From positions 102,238,368 to 102,302,367 of the forward strand of contig OZ026516.1 in assembly GCA_964019695.1 (NCBI GenBank): a stretch of DNA of 64,000 bases. Direction: 5' to 3'. How positions within the stretch are numbered: the stretch's first letter is position 1; each line of letters opens with the position of its first letter. The notes under the pieces are model-generated. The model made no database searches, was not told where the DNA came from, and saw only the letters and a list, made by a program, of their open reading frames with translations. Source of the DNA: Loripinus fragilis (Eukaryota > Mollusca > Bivalvia > Lucinida > Lucinidae). Below are positions 22,101 to 33,023 of the stretch, one piece after another. The position numbers and the translations under genes are program-made.

Positions 22101-23337
22101 ATAGGACCATGAGATAATTTTCATATAGGACCACTGGATGAAAGAACTTATCAAATTGAATCTCTGAGGATATAAAAACTGGCAACAATGGTGGTTTGAT
22201 GATGTTTTTGTGCTGAAATATGTTCAATTATGTTTTTTTTTATGATTTTACTTCATTTTTTTGTAGGTTTTCATTAATATTCATAAATATGCAAATTAGA
22301 TGATTTACAAATCAGACCTCAAGAAGAAAGACATGTGTCTAAGCTTTAATTTGACACCAATTTTAGTGCTCTAGGATAAGTAGAACCCTAGATATGATTG
22401 AATTTGTAGGCCTACCCCCCAATCACGAGAATCATATAAGCGGTTGCCATGGAAACCATCCATTTTCACGTAGCCCATACCTAATTTCTTGTGAGGAGAA
22501 CTTCATTTCACATTCTGAGGGTTCCACTGAACAATTTGGCATGAATTTAAAAGGCCCTAGGAGTGCAGGATAGATCGTACCTTAACCCCTCCCCTAGGCT
22601 TATAGTTTTTACGTGATTTTCCCTCATTTTTTTTAAGTTTTCATGCATTTTCATGAATATTCAAATGAGATAATATTCATATAGGACCACTGGATGATTG
22701 GACCTGTCAAATTGTAACATTGATTATATTAAAACATGCAACAATGACAATATTGGGATGAAATCAGCCTATTTATATTTGTAATGATTTTCCCTTATTT
22801 TTTAGCGTTTTTATTAATATTCATGAATATGCAAATTATGCAAATAAGGTACGTTGCATATTTGACCATGAAATAAAAGGCCTATGTCTTAGCTTTATTT
22901 TAGTACAAATTTTAGTACTCTACGACTAAAAGCAGCTGGGATATTATTGATCTTGTACGTATACCCCCATTCGTGAAACACATTTTTGATGTTTTCATAA
23001 GTATTTTTGAATATGCAAATTAGACAATTTCCATATGCAACAAGGGGATAATAGGCATATGTCTAAGCTTTAATTTGGTATTAAGTTTAGTAGTCTAGGA
23101 TAAGTAACAGCTGAGATATGAGTAATTTTATAGGCAGACCCCCCCCCCCCCTTCTCAAATTCGCTATGGGTTGGCATAGAAACCATGCAATTTCACATAG
23201 CCCAAACCAAAATTTTTTTGAGGACACCTTCGTTTCCCATCCAGGGGGTCCCAATGAACAATTTGGCACCAATGAAAAATTGTCCTTGGGGGGGGGGGGG
23301 GTGGTGCAAGGTAACCTAAATTGGATGCCAGGGTTCT
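19111..23337. repeat. 4.2-kb foldback of ~187-bp tandem units
   Basis: The outer 240 bp at each end are near-identical inverted copies (CCGGCATCCAATTTAGGTTA at the left, its complement at the right). Further in, 19835-20110 pairs with 22330-22620 almost base for base. Each arm is an array of about 180-190-bp units sharing GCATATTCATGAATATTAATG and AATTACTCATATCTCAGCTG. Units face right from 19111 to about 20835 and left from about 20866 to 23337, so the right arm is longer. No protein frame is preserved. A detached unit lies at 48950-49130. Confidence 0.85.
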
Positions 23338-23344
23338 GCAAGTG

Positions 23345-23480
23345 AAAATAGAAGAACCATCAGGAATACGCATTATATCGGAGTGGTTGTCTGAAATAAC
23401 AGCACAACCTACTTTTGTGTCGTCTTTTGACCCATCAGTTTAGATGTGTTGATGACCCTTATACGGATATAACTTCGCAT
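23345..23480 (-). pseudogene. Jockey-like LINE RNase H fragment
   Basis: Minus-strand sequence gives a disrupted YTDGSK block, then a readable VGCAVISDNHSDIMRIPDG and SSIF, the first RNase H block of the family seen at 14210-14290. It directly abuts the right end of the foldback. Only about 45 codons remain. Confidence 0.7.
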
Positions 23481-23724
23481 TTTTTTCTTTGTAGTATTTT
23501 CTTGTCTTTTTCTGTCTCTTTTTCTTGGAAACACTAAAAAGGTATATAATGTACAATAGTCAGGCTTGGCGTAAACAACTCGTCCTGGCGGACTCGTTGT
23601 TTTTGCGTATTCAGCCAAGCATTCATGACAAATTGTTCGTATCATGGAAAGTCAATATATTGTTTTCTATATCCAAACAAGAAAGTACAATAAAACCTGT
23701 GTAAAACGGCCACCAAAAAAACCT

Positions 23725-23842
23725 AAAGTGGTTTTCGTTTGTTGTGTCTGACTGTGAGTGTGTCACTTTCCCAATGGTATCCTGGGTCAGGTGTGGTACT
23801 TGATTGTATCGAGTCCTGATCTTTGTACCCTTACTTACTTTC
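23725..23842 (-). repeat. Module Y, copy 1 (minus)
   Basis: Reads on the minus strand from the leader GAAAGTAAGTAAGGGT into GGTATCATTCAAT-type sequence matching the copy at 59970-60249. In frame it gives KIRTRYNQVPHLTQDTIGK and VTHSQSDTTNE. It lies leader-to-leader with copy 2. Confidence 0.75.
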
Positions 23843-24035
23843 AAGTAAGAAAGACAGCAAAGGTCAGGAAACGATTCAATCAAGTACCACACCTGACCCG
23901 GGATACAACATGGGAAAGTAGCAAAAATACAATAAACATCACCAACAAGAGCCAAAAGGTCAGCCCTTTCCTAGCAGGTGACCACAACGCAGCAATAAAC
24001 AGACGTGAAAGCATGAGAAAACAAGACACAAAAAT
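23843..24035 (+). repeat. Module Y, copy 2 (plus)
   Basis: Opposed to copy 1, with the two leaders touching at 23842/23843. A 111-codon frame (23758-24093) runs through it with KVRKRFNQVPHLTRDTTWE, SQKVSPFLAGDHNAAINRR. The frame matches that of the copies at 57698 and 59970 despite many base differences. Cellular role unknown. Confidence 0.75.
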
Positions 24036-24204
24036 CACAAATGATTACCCAGCATGCAAATTGTTAACGCATGTTCTCATTTATTTACGGTAACATGTCC
24101 ATGAAAAGTAAGATCGAGTGTCGCTTAATGCAGGTCAAACGTATTGCAGAATGTAAATGCAAAGTAAATAGTGTATGCTCTGCAAAAATATTTTGTATTT
24201 CTTG

Positions 24205-24579
24205 TTAAAGCTGCATAGTCTGTAACTTTTGATCTTCTAATTTTTTTTTTATATTTTTTTATTTTTCAAGAACACAGTAAACTACTCAAATTCAGGTAAA
24301 CATTTTACCATTTTCGTAAATCTTAACAAGTTATTACTATCAAAACAACTGTATTTATGTTAAAATTCAACGGTCTAGAATTATTGGAGGGACGCAAATA
24401 ATTACCAACAAGAGAAAAATACACCTATTTGATAAGATAATTCACTTTTCCATGCAGTTTTCAGCTGTACTGAACATTTTTATTGCGAAAACATAGCTTA
24501 ATTCTACTTTAACAAATGATTTAAAAAGAAAATACAAATTTTTGAAAAATGTTCATAGTTACAGAGTATGCAGCTTTAA
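24205..24579 (+). mobile_element. MITE family M2, copy 2 (TTAA-flanked)
   Basis: Bounded by TTAAAGCTGCATAGTCTGTA and ACAGAGTATGCAGCTTTAA, inverted repeats of about 20 bp with TTAA at both edges. Same orientation and length as 8620-8999. Non-coding. Confidence 0.82.
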
Positions 24580-25985
24580 ATTGTTTAAAAAAATTGAAAT
24601 ATTTAAAAAAAACTTTTCTAGATCTGATGGCAGTGGAAAGGTGCGTGACGCTTCATGACCCTAAATGCATTAAGACACGAATTTTGACATTCTACCTAAA
24701 ATAATATAGGAGATATACTCCGGATATGATATGAACCCTCAAACACTTAGGACACCAAGGACAGACAGTTTGATTACTATATGCCTCCCTTTAGGGGCAT
24801 AAACCCTGTTTGTCATGACCGTCATAAGACAGTGCCTGAATTCATAGTAATTCTATGTGAGCAGATGTGGATGACAATCATATAAGTACGTTTACTGATG
24901 TGAAGTTCGCCAATCAAGGACGTTTTGACTTTGGGACGTTGTACTTTCGCCAGCTTTTTTGAAAAGCTAATACTTATTGCGTTTATATAAGCGGCAGGGC
25001 AAATTGACGCCTTCTTTGTGAAAATTAAATTCGCAAAGAGCTTGCCTCGCGCTATAGGTAGCCCTACAGATATCACGGACAGTTTACTTCGCGCTGAAGG
25101 TCAACCCATGATATTTGGTACCCCACTCGTTGTTCGGCAGCGAATAAAATATAGCCTGAGCACGGCAAAAAGGTTTGGTCAAAACCTGAATTTGTTGTAT
25201 GTTTTGATTGAAGTTTATTTTTCAACTTTACACTTTATTCTCCCCGTCATCTGACATACAGAGGGTCGGGGAGGGCCATCCCTCTGCATGCCTTACAAAC
25301 TACAGTAAAGGTATTTTATTGGTTGATTGTATCTCTAGCTCACCCCTTTCATGCAGTTTCAAAAGCTGTTTTGAAACAGTTTAAACAGCCGTGAAGGCAC
25401 CATTCAGTAGTCTGGTTTTATTTGTCTAAAGGAATCTTATAGCTTGACCATTTTATTTCGTGGTGAGTTTTTGTGGTTTTTAAGAGACATAAAATAACCA
25501 TATTCAACCTTACAGTTGCACTGAGTACACAAACATGTCAGGTAAAATATGCTAATTGGTGCCCTCCCGGCTGTGATATACATGTAATATGTGTTAAAGG
25601 ACAAGAATAGTTAAAGAAACAGTATGTAAGCATACAATCAAAGCATTACTGTTTTGATTGAAGTTTATATAAGCGGCGGGCCATGGCCGACCGCAATAAT
25701 GTATGGCACGATACCTTTTCCGTAGGAAATAATTGTCGATATTTGTAGGTTACGGTCAACTAATTTTTTTTCGGTATAAAATTAAAAAGTAGTTTAAAAT
25801 ACCATTTCTGAGCATGTCTGCACCATTTCTTAGTGAGAATCTGCCCCGGACCAAACGTGACGAACCTAACCACAGTCAAGCAACGATAGATCAGACAAGC
25901 TTGTACAAATGTATAGCCTGTTGCCAGCAGATAGCAACTTCGACATTTTTGAGCAACGAAGGCTCAAGCAAGCCTGTAATAATGT
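24580..25985. other. Unassigned DNA
   Basis: Frames under 90 codons only (for example 24822-25076 minus and 25018-25254 plus), with no recognised motif. Nothing else supported. Confidence 0.45.
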
Positions 25986-26660
25986 ACAGCCTTCCCAGAG
26001 TGTTCGCTGCTCGCGTTAAGGAGAAAAATAAAAAACAGGAAATTGCTACTTACCGCATTTTCAAGCAAAGAATGCTCAGTTACACAGCCTCCTTAAAGCT
26101 TTTGGATCTTATCCTACCAAAGGTTGCGATTCGCCATCTTGTCGGTTGAAAGGTAAATACCAACGGACCCTTCTCTGGAGAAGATGGAGCTTTCGCTGCT
26201 CGCGTTAGCCTTAACAAAAGTCGTCTGCTTTTCTCGTCTGCTGAAATGTTTAAGAAGCCTCTATGGCAAACAGTGTGGACCCAGATCAGACTGCTCCTAT
26301 AGGAGCAGTATGTTCTGGGTCAACGCTGTTCGCTTCTATGCATAATTTGCCAGTAATGTTAGGCAATTATTTGCAGCAGACGACATTTCCAGATGCATTT
26401 TTTCTTGGCGCTTTAAGGGTTAAAAGAGAGAAAAATCGGGAAATTAGGCATTTGTCGCATTTTAAAGCCGAGTTTATTCCAATGCACAAACGCACCTGTG
26501 CTTTCGCTGCTCGCATCAGGTGAGAAAAAATGTAGAGAAATTGGCTATTTGATATATCAAATTTCAAAGCAACGAAGCCGGGCTTAGTCGAGTTTATGAC
26601 AATGGACAGACTCGCCTTAGCCTTCGTTGTTCGCGTAAATGAGACAAAAAAATCTTAAAG
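25986..26660. repeat. Degenerate local repeats with a hairpin
   Basis: TTCGCTGCTCGCGTTA-like sequence recurs near 26010, 26190, 26500 and 26620. It is often followed by GAGAAAAAT and a Cys-less frame ending CGCATTTTAAAGC. At 26262-26345 a hairpin (ACAGTGTGGACCCAGATCAG against CTGGGTCAACGCTGT) resembles repeat P. The frames 25814-26149 and 26263-26523 pass through but are unlikely to be genes. Confidence 0.45.
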
Positions 26661-27314
26661 CTTGGTATGTATCGCATTATAGTACACTCAATTCATAGTG
26701 AAGGAATGCTCTTTCGGGCACATGTCACTAACCCAAGAGCATTCCTGACCATTACTGACACTTACACATCTCAAATGGTACCATTTTCGACACTTTCTGT
26801 TTTCACATCCAGTCATATCATCTACAAAATCTGGCAGTCCACAGCAACGTAAAATTAAAATAGTCCTAACATTTTTGTTGATATCTATTTTAATGTTTCT
26901 TAGCCTGGATACTTCTTAGGGGAAATGTTTGAAGTGCACTTTTTCAACTCATCAAGGACTCTCTATTTAATAGTCAGTCCCTGAATGCATGCAGTCAAAT
27001 GAGTCCTTAGAGAAGCCACACCAAAGTTCTGCTTAGCTGCGTATGTTGGATTAAAACAGAATTAAACAACGTGGGCAATTGCAAAATTGCCAGTCAAAAG
27101 ACTGGTTTCTGGTGAACTTTTGGTCCGTTATCAGAGAAATTTGAACAGAAATGACTGTACGCTTAAGCAGTTTGGATTTGAGCCTGAAAGAAAAATTATG
27201 ATACATACTATTGACGGGTTCGTATGACAAATGTTTACATATTCGAAATACAAAAGCAAAGATCAACTACGCATCTGTGTAGCCTGATTAATGTCTGAGT
27301 TTCGTTTTCTGTAT
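26661..27314. other. Unassigned DNA
   Basis: Short frames without domains. No repeat edge supported. Confidence 0.45.
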
Positions 27315-27551
27315 GAGCCAGTGCATGAGATTTCCAACAATGTGGTATGTGCGACCAGCAAAGCCTCAGATCAGCCTGCGCATACGCGCAGTCTGATCAG
27401 TGTCTTTGCTAGTCGCTTGAGTATTCTATGATTGTTAAGCTACTGGCTGAATACCATTTGGAGTTTCTAAGCTTGAAAGGGGGCTGCATAGGCTGGTCTG
27501 AGTCTACACCTGTCAAAATGCCACATGGTTGGAAATCACATGCCTCGGCTC
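27315..27551 (+). mobile_element. MITE family M1, copy 3
   Basis: Begins GAGCCAGTGCATGAGATTTC and ends with the worn complement CATGCCTCGGCTC. The inner palindrome CAGCCTGCGCATACGCGCAG is well preserved. The flanks TAT/ATA are compatible with a TA target but do not prove it. Confidence 0.88.
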
Positions 27552-29148
27552 ATAAAGTTTAATCTCTCATCACTCTAGCTATCTTCCCAGCCAGCATACA
27601 GTGTCGGGCTACATTCGGCACGCCAGCAAAACACCATTCGAGGCGCGTTCCGCTAGAGGACCGACCCACATTTAGATGTTTACTGGGTTAATATTTGCAA
27701 ACTCCTGGACCCAGATCAGCTATTTGATTATGCAGCATTTGGACGCAAGGTATATTTTTTTCGTTCAGACTCATGTTTTCGCGAGATTCCGGCAATCCTG
27801 TACCCTAGAAGCATCACTACAGATATTTTGGAATAGCATAGGTTCCTTAAGCCAAACGTTTTACTGAGCTCAGCTGACTGAACGCATCACAAAGTCTAAA
27901 CATCCCCCTTTTTTCTTCTCAATTTCCTTAAAATTCTCACGTTACTCATATCAAATAAGTCTTCTGTCACTTAGTCGTATATCTTTTTTAAAGATAGTTC
28001 TTGTTAATATATAAAAAGAACAGATGCCAATCAGTGGGGCACTAACTTAAGCGAGTTGAGAAAAAGAGACTGATGTTATTCTTGTTTTTGCGTAAAAAAA
28101 AGTGTTGCCGTATAAATGTGACATCATTATGACCGCTATTACATAACATTGCAAAAATTTAATGGTGTTCAATTCGACATCAATACGGTTACATTTCACA
28201 CCTTTGGTGTCGATTTTGTAGTTCATAGGTTTTACTATATTGTACTTTCAAAGATAGATGAAAATCGATGTAAACAAACAATGGCAAGTTTACCTTGATT
28301 TTGGGCGTGCAGATAGTCTCAGTTTACAGTTATATTGAACCTACCACAGATTATTGCATTTGAGCGAAGCAGTGAAAATTCATGCTTTACCTCTAAGAAA
28401 AATAGAATAGCCTCATTACTATGCATCTTTAAAACTATTATAGGTATCCAACGATTTGATTCCTGAATTATGTACGGAATATTTTTTCTTTCCTAAACCC
28501 TTGTACCGCTGAGCGCGGATTGATCCTTTCAGAAAACACTGTAGAACAAGATCGGCTAGATTCTAACGAAGCCATTAGACCAGGATCCATACTGTTTTCC
28601 AACCCGATTGAAATAACATGCTTACAATTGGAATGCAGCAATCTAACAGAATGTAAATTGGGGAGGAGTGTAGCACATATACATATTCAGCATGACAAGG
28701 GTTTAATATTGACACATTGTTTTCTGCACTTTTAAATCTATTTTCCGAGAAAAAAGGGAAGAAGGCAACCATTGAACTACGCACATGTTTAATTTTATCA
28801 GTCATACAACAGTGACTTGGGTCGTGGTAAAACTTGGAAATATTGGGATAGTATCTAGATCACATTCTTTCTCATTTTGTTGTGAAGCGTTGTATGCGAT
28901 CGATTTCTTGTTTTATTTTACTTACAACTCTACCCAGATGGTCATATTTAGATATATTGGTATCAACTTTTAATCAGTCCAGAAACCTTCCCATGGCAAA
29001 GAATATATATGTTTAAAGCATTGCGTGAGCAGACCAATAGAATGACATGCGAACAAATGATCTGTTTATCTAACAATGAAAACGATCAGCCTTGACATCC
29101 ACACAGGCTAATTAGAGTCTTCACTATCTGGCAATTGGTTGTAAAATG
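27552..29148. other. Unassigned DNA
   Basis: About 1.6 kb with only short frames (27676-27867, 28520-28735, 28575-28805 minus). None shows a domain. No repeat edge was supported. Confidence 0.45.
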
Positions 29149-29265
29149 CAACTTAGTATTAAGGACATGCTACTAAATACTTCCCATGTTGAAATCTATT
29201 CAAAACGTGGCATACAGTTTGTTTAATGCATGGGCTATTCATTTATGAAATAAAAACGATATGTC
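29149..29265 (-). repeat. 3' end region of the Ser/Ala/Thr-repeat gene, duplicated at 42945
   Basis: About 110 bp covering the last codons (SFLFHK-stop) and the DNA downstream recur in reverse orientation at 42945-43053. Shared blocks include TTTTTATTTCATAAATG and GGGAAGTATTTAGTAGCAT. It may be a 3' UTR or the end of a mobile unit. Confidence 0.7.
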
Positions 29266-31224
29266 AGAATATTCGATTTTGCTGTCAAGTTCACATATGC
29301 CTGAAGGTCTATTTTCATACTGATAGTCCTCATCACTTTCAAATTGCTCTAACTCTCGCATATCTGAACTTGACAGCAAAGTTGACTCAAACACGTCTCC
29401 AGCACTAGAGTCTGATTCTTTATACTGAGAGGGAGGCTCACATGTTTTAGCAGGAAATGGAACAGACTGACTGAAATCCGTGGCAATACGCCTGGTGCTA
29501 TCTTTCAGACTGGAGTTTGTAGCCACGGACTCTGTAAAGAGTAAGCAGAAATTGGAACAGATTGACTGGAATCTGTAGCCCAAGACTCAGCAGAAAATGG
29601 AACAGACTGACTGGAATCTGTAGCCGTAGAATCAGCTGACTCAGCAGAAAATGGAACAGACTGACTGGAATCTGTAGCCCAAGACTCAGCAGAAAATGGA
29701 ACAGACTGACTGGAATCTGTAGCCCAAGACTCAGCAGAAAATGGAACAGACTGACTGGAATCTGTAGCCGTAGAATCAGCTGACTCAGCAGAAAATGGAA
29801 CAGACTGACTGGAATCTGTAGCCCAAGACTCAGCAGAAAATGGAACAGACTGACTGGAATCTGTAGCCCAAGACTCAGCTGAAAATGGAATAGACTGACT
29901 TGAATCTGTAGCCACAGACTCAGCTGACTCAGCAGAAAATGGAACAGACTGACTGGAATCTGTAGCCCAAGACTCAGCTGAAAATGGAAAAGACTGACTT
30001 GTATCTGTAGCCGTAGAATCAGCTGACTCAGCAGAAAATGGAACAGACTGACTGGAATCTGTAGCCCAAGACTCAGCTGAAAATGGAATAGACTGACTTG
30101 AATCTGTAGCCACAGACTCAGCTGAAAATGGAATAGACTGACTTGAATCTGTAGCCACAGACTCAGCTGACTCAGCAGAAAATGGAACAGACTGACTGGA
30201 ATCTGTAGCCCAAGACTCAGCTGAAAATGGAATAGACTGACTTGAATCTGTAGCCACAGACTCAGCTGACTCAGCAGAAAATGGAACAGACTGACTGGAA
30301 TCTGTAGCCCAAGACTCAGCTGAAAATGGAATAGACTGACTTGAATCTGTAGCCACAGACTCAGCTGAAAATGGAATAGACTGACTTGAATCTGTAGCCA
30401 CAGACTCAGCTGAAAATGGAATAGACTGACTTGAATCTGTAGCCACAGACTCAGCTGACTGAGCAGAAAATGGAATAGACTGACTGGAATATGTAGCCAC
30501 TAACTCAGCAGAAAACGGAATAGACTGACTTGAATCTGTAGCCACAGACTCAGCTGACTCAGCAGAAAATGGAATAGACTGACTGGAATATGTAGCCACT
30601 AACTCAGCAGAAAACGGAATAGACTGACTTGAATCTGTAGCCACAGACTCAGCTGACTGAGCTGAAAATGGAATAGACTGACTGGAATCTGTAGCCACAG
30701 ACTCAGCTGACTGAGCAGAAAATGGAATAGACTGACTGGAATCTGTAGCCACAGACTCAGCTGACTGAGTAGAAAATGGAATAAACTGACTGGAATCTGT
30801 AGCCACAGACTCAGCTGACTGAGCAGAAAATGGAATAGACTGACTGGAATCTGTAGCCACAGACTCAGCTGACTGAGCAGAAAATGGAATAGACTGACTG
30901 GAATATGTAGCCACTAACTCAGCAGAAAACGGAATAGACTGACTTGAATCTGTAGCCACAGACTCAGCTGACTGAGTAGAAAATGGAATAAACTGACTGG
31001 AATCTGTAGCCACAGACTCAGTAGCCTGTGCAGGAACAGTCTCTTGCGGGGTTGCAATCATCTTGATGGGGAAGAGAGAGCTGACTGCTTTCCTGGTGTC
31101 TCGTGGTGGTTGAGCCGCTCTTCCTCGCCGTGCCACGGGGGTTGTCTGCGGTTTGTGATTGTGGTATTTCCTGATCATACTCACTTACTATTTTTGGAGC
31201 ACTGCTTGCAACTTCAAGATCCAT
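29239..31224 (-). CDS. Ser/Ala/Thr-rich tandem-repeat protein headed by module Q (two frame breaks)
   Basis: The longest frame (31184-29505, 559 codons) starts MSMIRKYHNHKPQTTPVARR, from module Q. It then has about 30 repeats of a 16-residue unit, ESVATDSSQSIPFSA, with Val/Trp/Thr variants (SVATD, SWATD, STATD) and an optional extra QSA or ESA. An alternative start at 31224 reads MDLEVASSAPKIVSEYDQEI in another frame, joining after a shift within the module. At about 29555 a second shift leads to an acidic tail (ELEQFESDEDYQYENRPSG) ending at 29239. There is no Cys in the repeats, no signal peptide and no membrane segment, so a disordered protein is likely. It could be a lineage-specific gene or part of a repeat; whether the breaks are introns, errors or decay is open. 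Confidence 0.5.
29575..31020 (-). repeat. 48/57-bp coding tandem array (~30 units)
   Basis: Units on the plus strand read GAATCTGTAGCCACAGACTC and AGCAGAAAATGGAATAGACT. Lengths are 48 or 57 bp, the longer with an extra TCAGCTGAC. All differences keep the frame. Trp-bearing and Val-bearing units alternate in blocks towards the C-terminus, which points to repeated unequal exchange. Confidence 0.9.
31053..31196 (-). repeat. Module Q, copy 1 (coding head of the repeat protein)
   Basis: Minus strand reads ATAGTAAGTGAGTATGATCA, then GGAAATACCACAATC. One frame gives SEYDQEIPQSQTADNP, the next gives RDTRKAVSSLFPIKMIA. Related copies lie at 34297-34412, 39546-39701 and 49688-49875. It forms the start of the long Ser/Ala/Thr frame, so here the module appears to be an exon or exon-like fusion. 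Confidence 0.75.
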
Positions 31225-31294
31225 ATCAGAATCATTTTGAATGAGTGTTTGTTCTACAGTAAGTCTGTTTTGGCTGTTTTATCCGTCTGCATGT

Positions 31295-31552
31295 TTATGC
31301 ATTTAATGAATGGAAGGGGTCAAAGTTTTTAATGTTTGAGGTTTCCAGCATAATGACCATTTGGTCAGTTAAGTTTGTGTCAAGGAGGGTGCTTCTGTTA
31401 TCAGTTTTAATGTTCTTTTAATTTGCTGAATCCCCTCTCCGCATCGGCTGAAGAAGCAGGTGTTGCCATGACAAGATCCGACAGCCCCAAAACATTTGGA
31501 CACACAGAGTCAAGCCTCTGGTTGATCTCTCTTGAAGCTTGGATCCTTGAAT
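31295..31552 (-). pseudogene. hAT-like transposase C-terminal dimerisation exon
   Basis: Minus-strand translation from the acceptor TTCTATTTGCAG gives SRIQASREINQRLDSVCPNV, LGLSDLVMATPASSADAERG and FSKLK. After a one-base shift it continues with KTDNRSTLLDTNLTDQMV. The ASSADAERGFS block is the signature of the hAT dimerisation domain. The stop lies near 31295, only about 70 bp before the start of the Ser/Ala/Thr frame on the same strand. Confidence 0.82.
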
Positions 31553-32137
31553 CTGCAAATAGAATTTCGAACAATCAAACGTACAGATCAGCTGTATTTA
31601 ATAATTGAGCCAGTGCATGAAATTTCCAACAATGTGTTAAGTGCGACCAGCAAAGCCTCAGATCAGCCTGCGCATACGCGCAGTCTGATCAGAGCCTTTG
31701 CTATTCGCTTGAGTATTCTATGATTGTTGAGCTATTGACTGAACACCAATTGGAGTTTCTAAGCTTAAAAGTAGACTGCAGAGGCTCATCCGAGTCTACA
31801 TATGTCAAAATGCCACATTGTTGGAAATCTCATGCACTGGCTCAATTGTATTAGTGTGACAGCCATCCTTCATGTGTTTTGTTTTACACTAAATTACATA
31901 TCTTGTGTTTTTTGTCCTTGTCAGGTGTGACTGTGCTATTGATTATTTCTCTTGTTATGTAAACGGTCAGGTATAAAGAAATATGTTTCCATTTTTTTCT
32001 TAAAGAGCCGACTCAGCTTATCTTGCTTTTAATTGGTTGTTTTAAAATTCAGAAATGAATACTGAGTGCAAATTAAAACTGATATAAGTACAAAGGTTGG
32101 GGATCATATGAATTATTTTTTTAAGTATTAAAATCAC
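31553..32137 (-). other. Candidate intron of the hAT-like gene, holding an M1 MITE
   Basis: Runs from a GTGATT donor to a pyrimidine-rich TTCTATTTGCAG acceptor, 585 bp. M1 copy 4 fills 31607-31843. The phase is preserved across it. An intron means that the copy is not a processed pseudogene. Confidence 0.55.
31607..31843 (+). mobile_element. MITE family M1, copy 4, intronic
   Basis: The best pair of ends: GAGCCAGTGCATGAAATTTC on the left and GAAATCTCATGCACTGGCTC on the right. Both edges carry AATT, which extends the inverted repeat or is the target. It sits opposite in sense to the hAT-like gene. Confidence 0.9.
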
Positions 32138-32292
32138 TCCAAGCAAGTTTGTACAAGATTTCATACATCTTCTTGATGCTGCCTTTCAGCCGTGCCCTTT
32201 CTGGACCAATCTTGGTAGGCTTGATTCCTGTCCCCTCAAAGGCAGGTCAGAAATGGTTAATCAGTTGGTTGACCTCTTCATCCCCTTAATCT
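32138..32292 (-). pseudogene. hAT-like transposase, internal exon
   Basis: Translation gives GDEEVNQLINHF-stop, then PAFEGTGIKPTKIGPERARL and KGSIKKMYEILYKLAW. The exon ends at a candidate donor, GA|GTGATT (32138/32137). Joining it to the acceptor at 31552 restores the frame (KLAW-N-SRIQ), which supports a true intron. One in-frame stop suggests decay. The region is specific to hAT-like proteins only through its neighbour. Confidence 0.6.
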
Positions 32293-32632
32293 AAAAGTGA
32301 TTAAACTGATTTTCAAAACTAACCCATATCATGCTGAACTGGATATGCCCCAACTTTGCAAGCAATGTAGATCCAGATCAGATGAAGCCATCTGATCTGG
32401 GTTTACAGTTTTTGTTATTCTGTTACTGAAATTGTATGAATAAATTACATCAATATTTCAGACTTGCTTGTAATCAGAATTGGGTGTGGTTAATTAAAAT
32501 ATTCAGCAGGTTAAGGGTTAATGTGTCCCCACCGAATCCCAAAACATTAAAAAGCTGTTAATATCATTATTTTATATGCTGTGATAGCTCTTTTTGAATA
32601 AAATGAAATTCATGTTATCTCTTCCTTTTGAT

Positions 32633-33023
32633 GCCTTGCGTGAACCTGTGTCACATATAGGAAGAAAAGAGAATATGACAAACCCACAATGAATTCACAC
32701 AGCCTATCAGGATATTCACGGTTTGCTCCATTAGCTAGGAACCAAAGCTTAAGTTTCTGCCGTTTTGTTGGTTTCGGCTCCTTAAGAAACTCATTTTTAA
32801 ATTATTATGAATGTCAGAAAAAATAGTACCATCAAGTTCTTCATCAACAGGAAAAGAAGATAGACTGAATACTGAGCATGCATTCAAGATGCCTAGGTTG
32901 TCTGTGAATCTTATCTTTTCTCGAGGGAATCATTAACAACATCTTGGAACCTTTCACGGGCTGATGAAAAGGCTTTCATGGCTCTATCACTTTCTGTGAG
33001 GTTATCTGATGGAACCCATCGCT
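32633..33023 (-). pseudogene. hAT-like transposase, upstream coding region(s)
   Basis: Minus-strand frames give RWVPSDNLTESDRAMKAFSS, ARERFQDVVNDSLEK, then after a shift LGILNACSVFSLSSFPVDEE, and after another KLKLWFLANGANREYPDRLC. These read as protein-like, charged and well spaced, and lie upstream of the hAT exons on the same strand. At least two frame breaks are present. I assign them to the same gene by position. Confidence 0.45.

Noticed and set aside
29575..31020. CRISPR array
   Set aside because: The units are contiguous 48/57-bp coding repeats without unique spacers, in a eukaryotic context.
31018..31224. A separate small gene of 68 codons
   Set aside because: It is the overlapping frame of module Q at the head of the repeat protein, described there as the alternative start.
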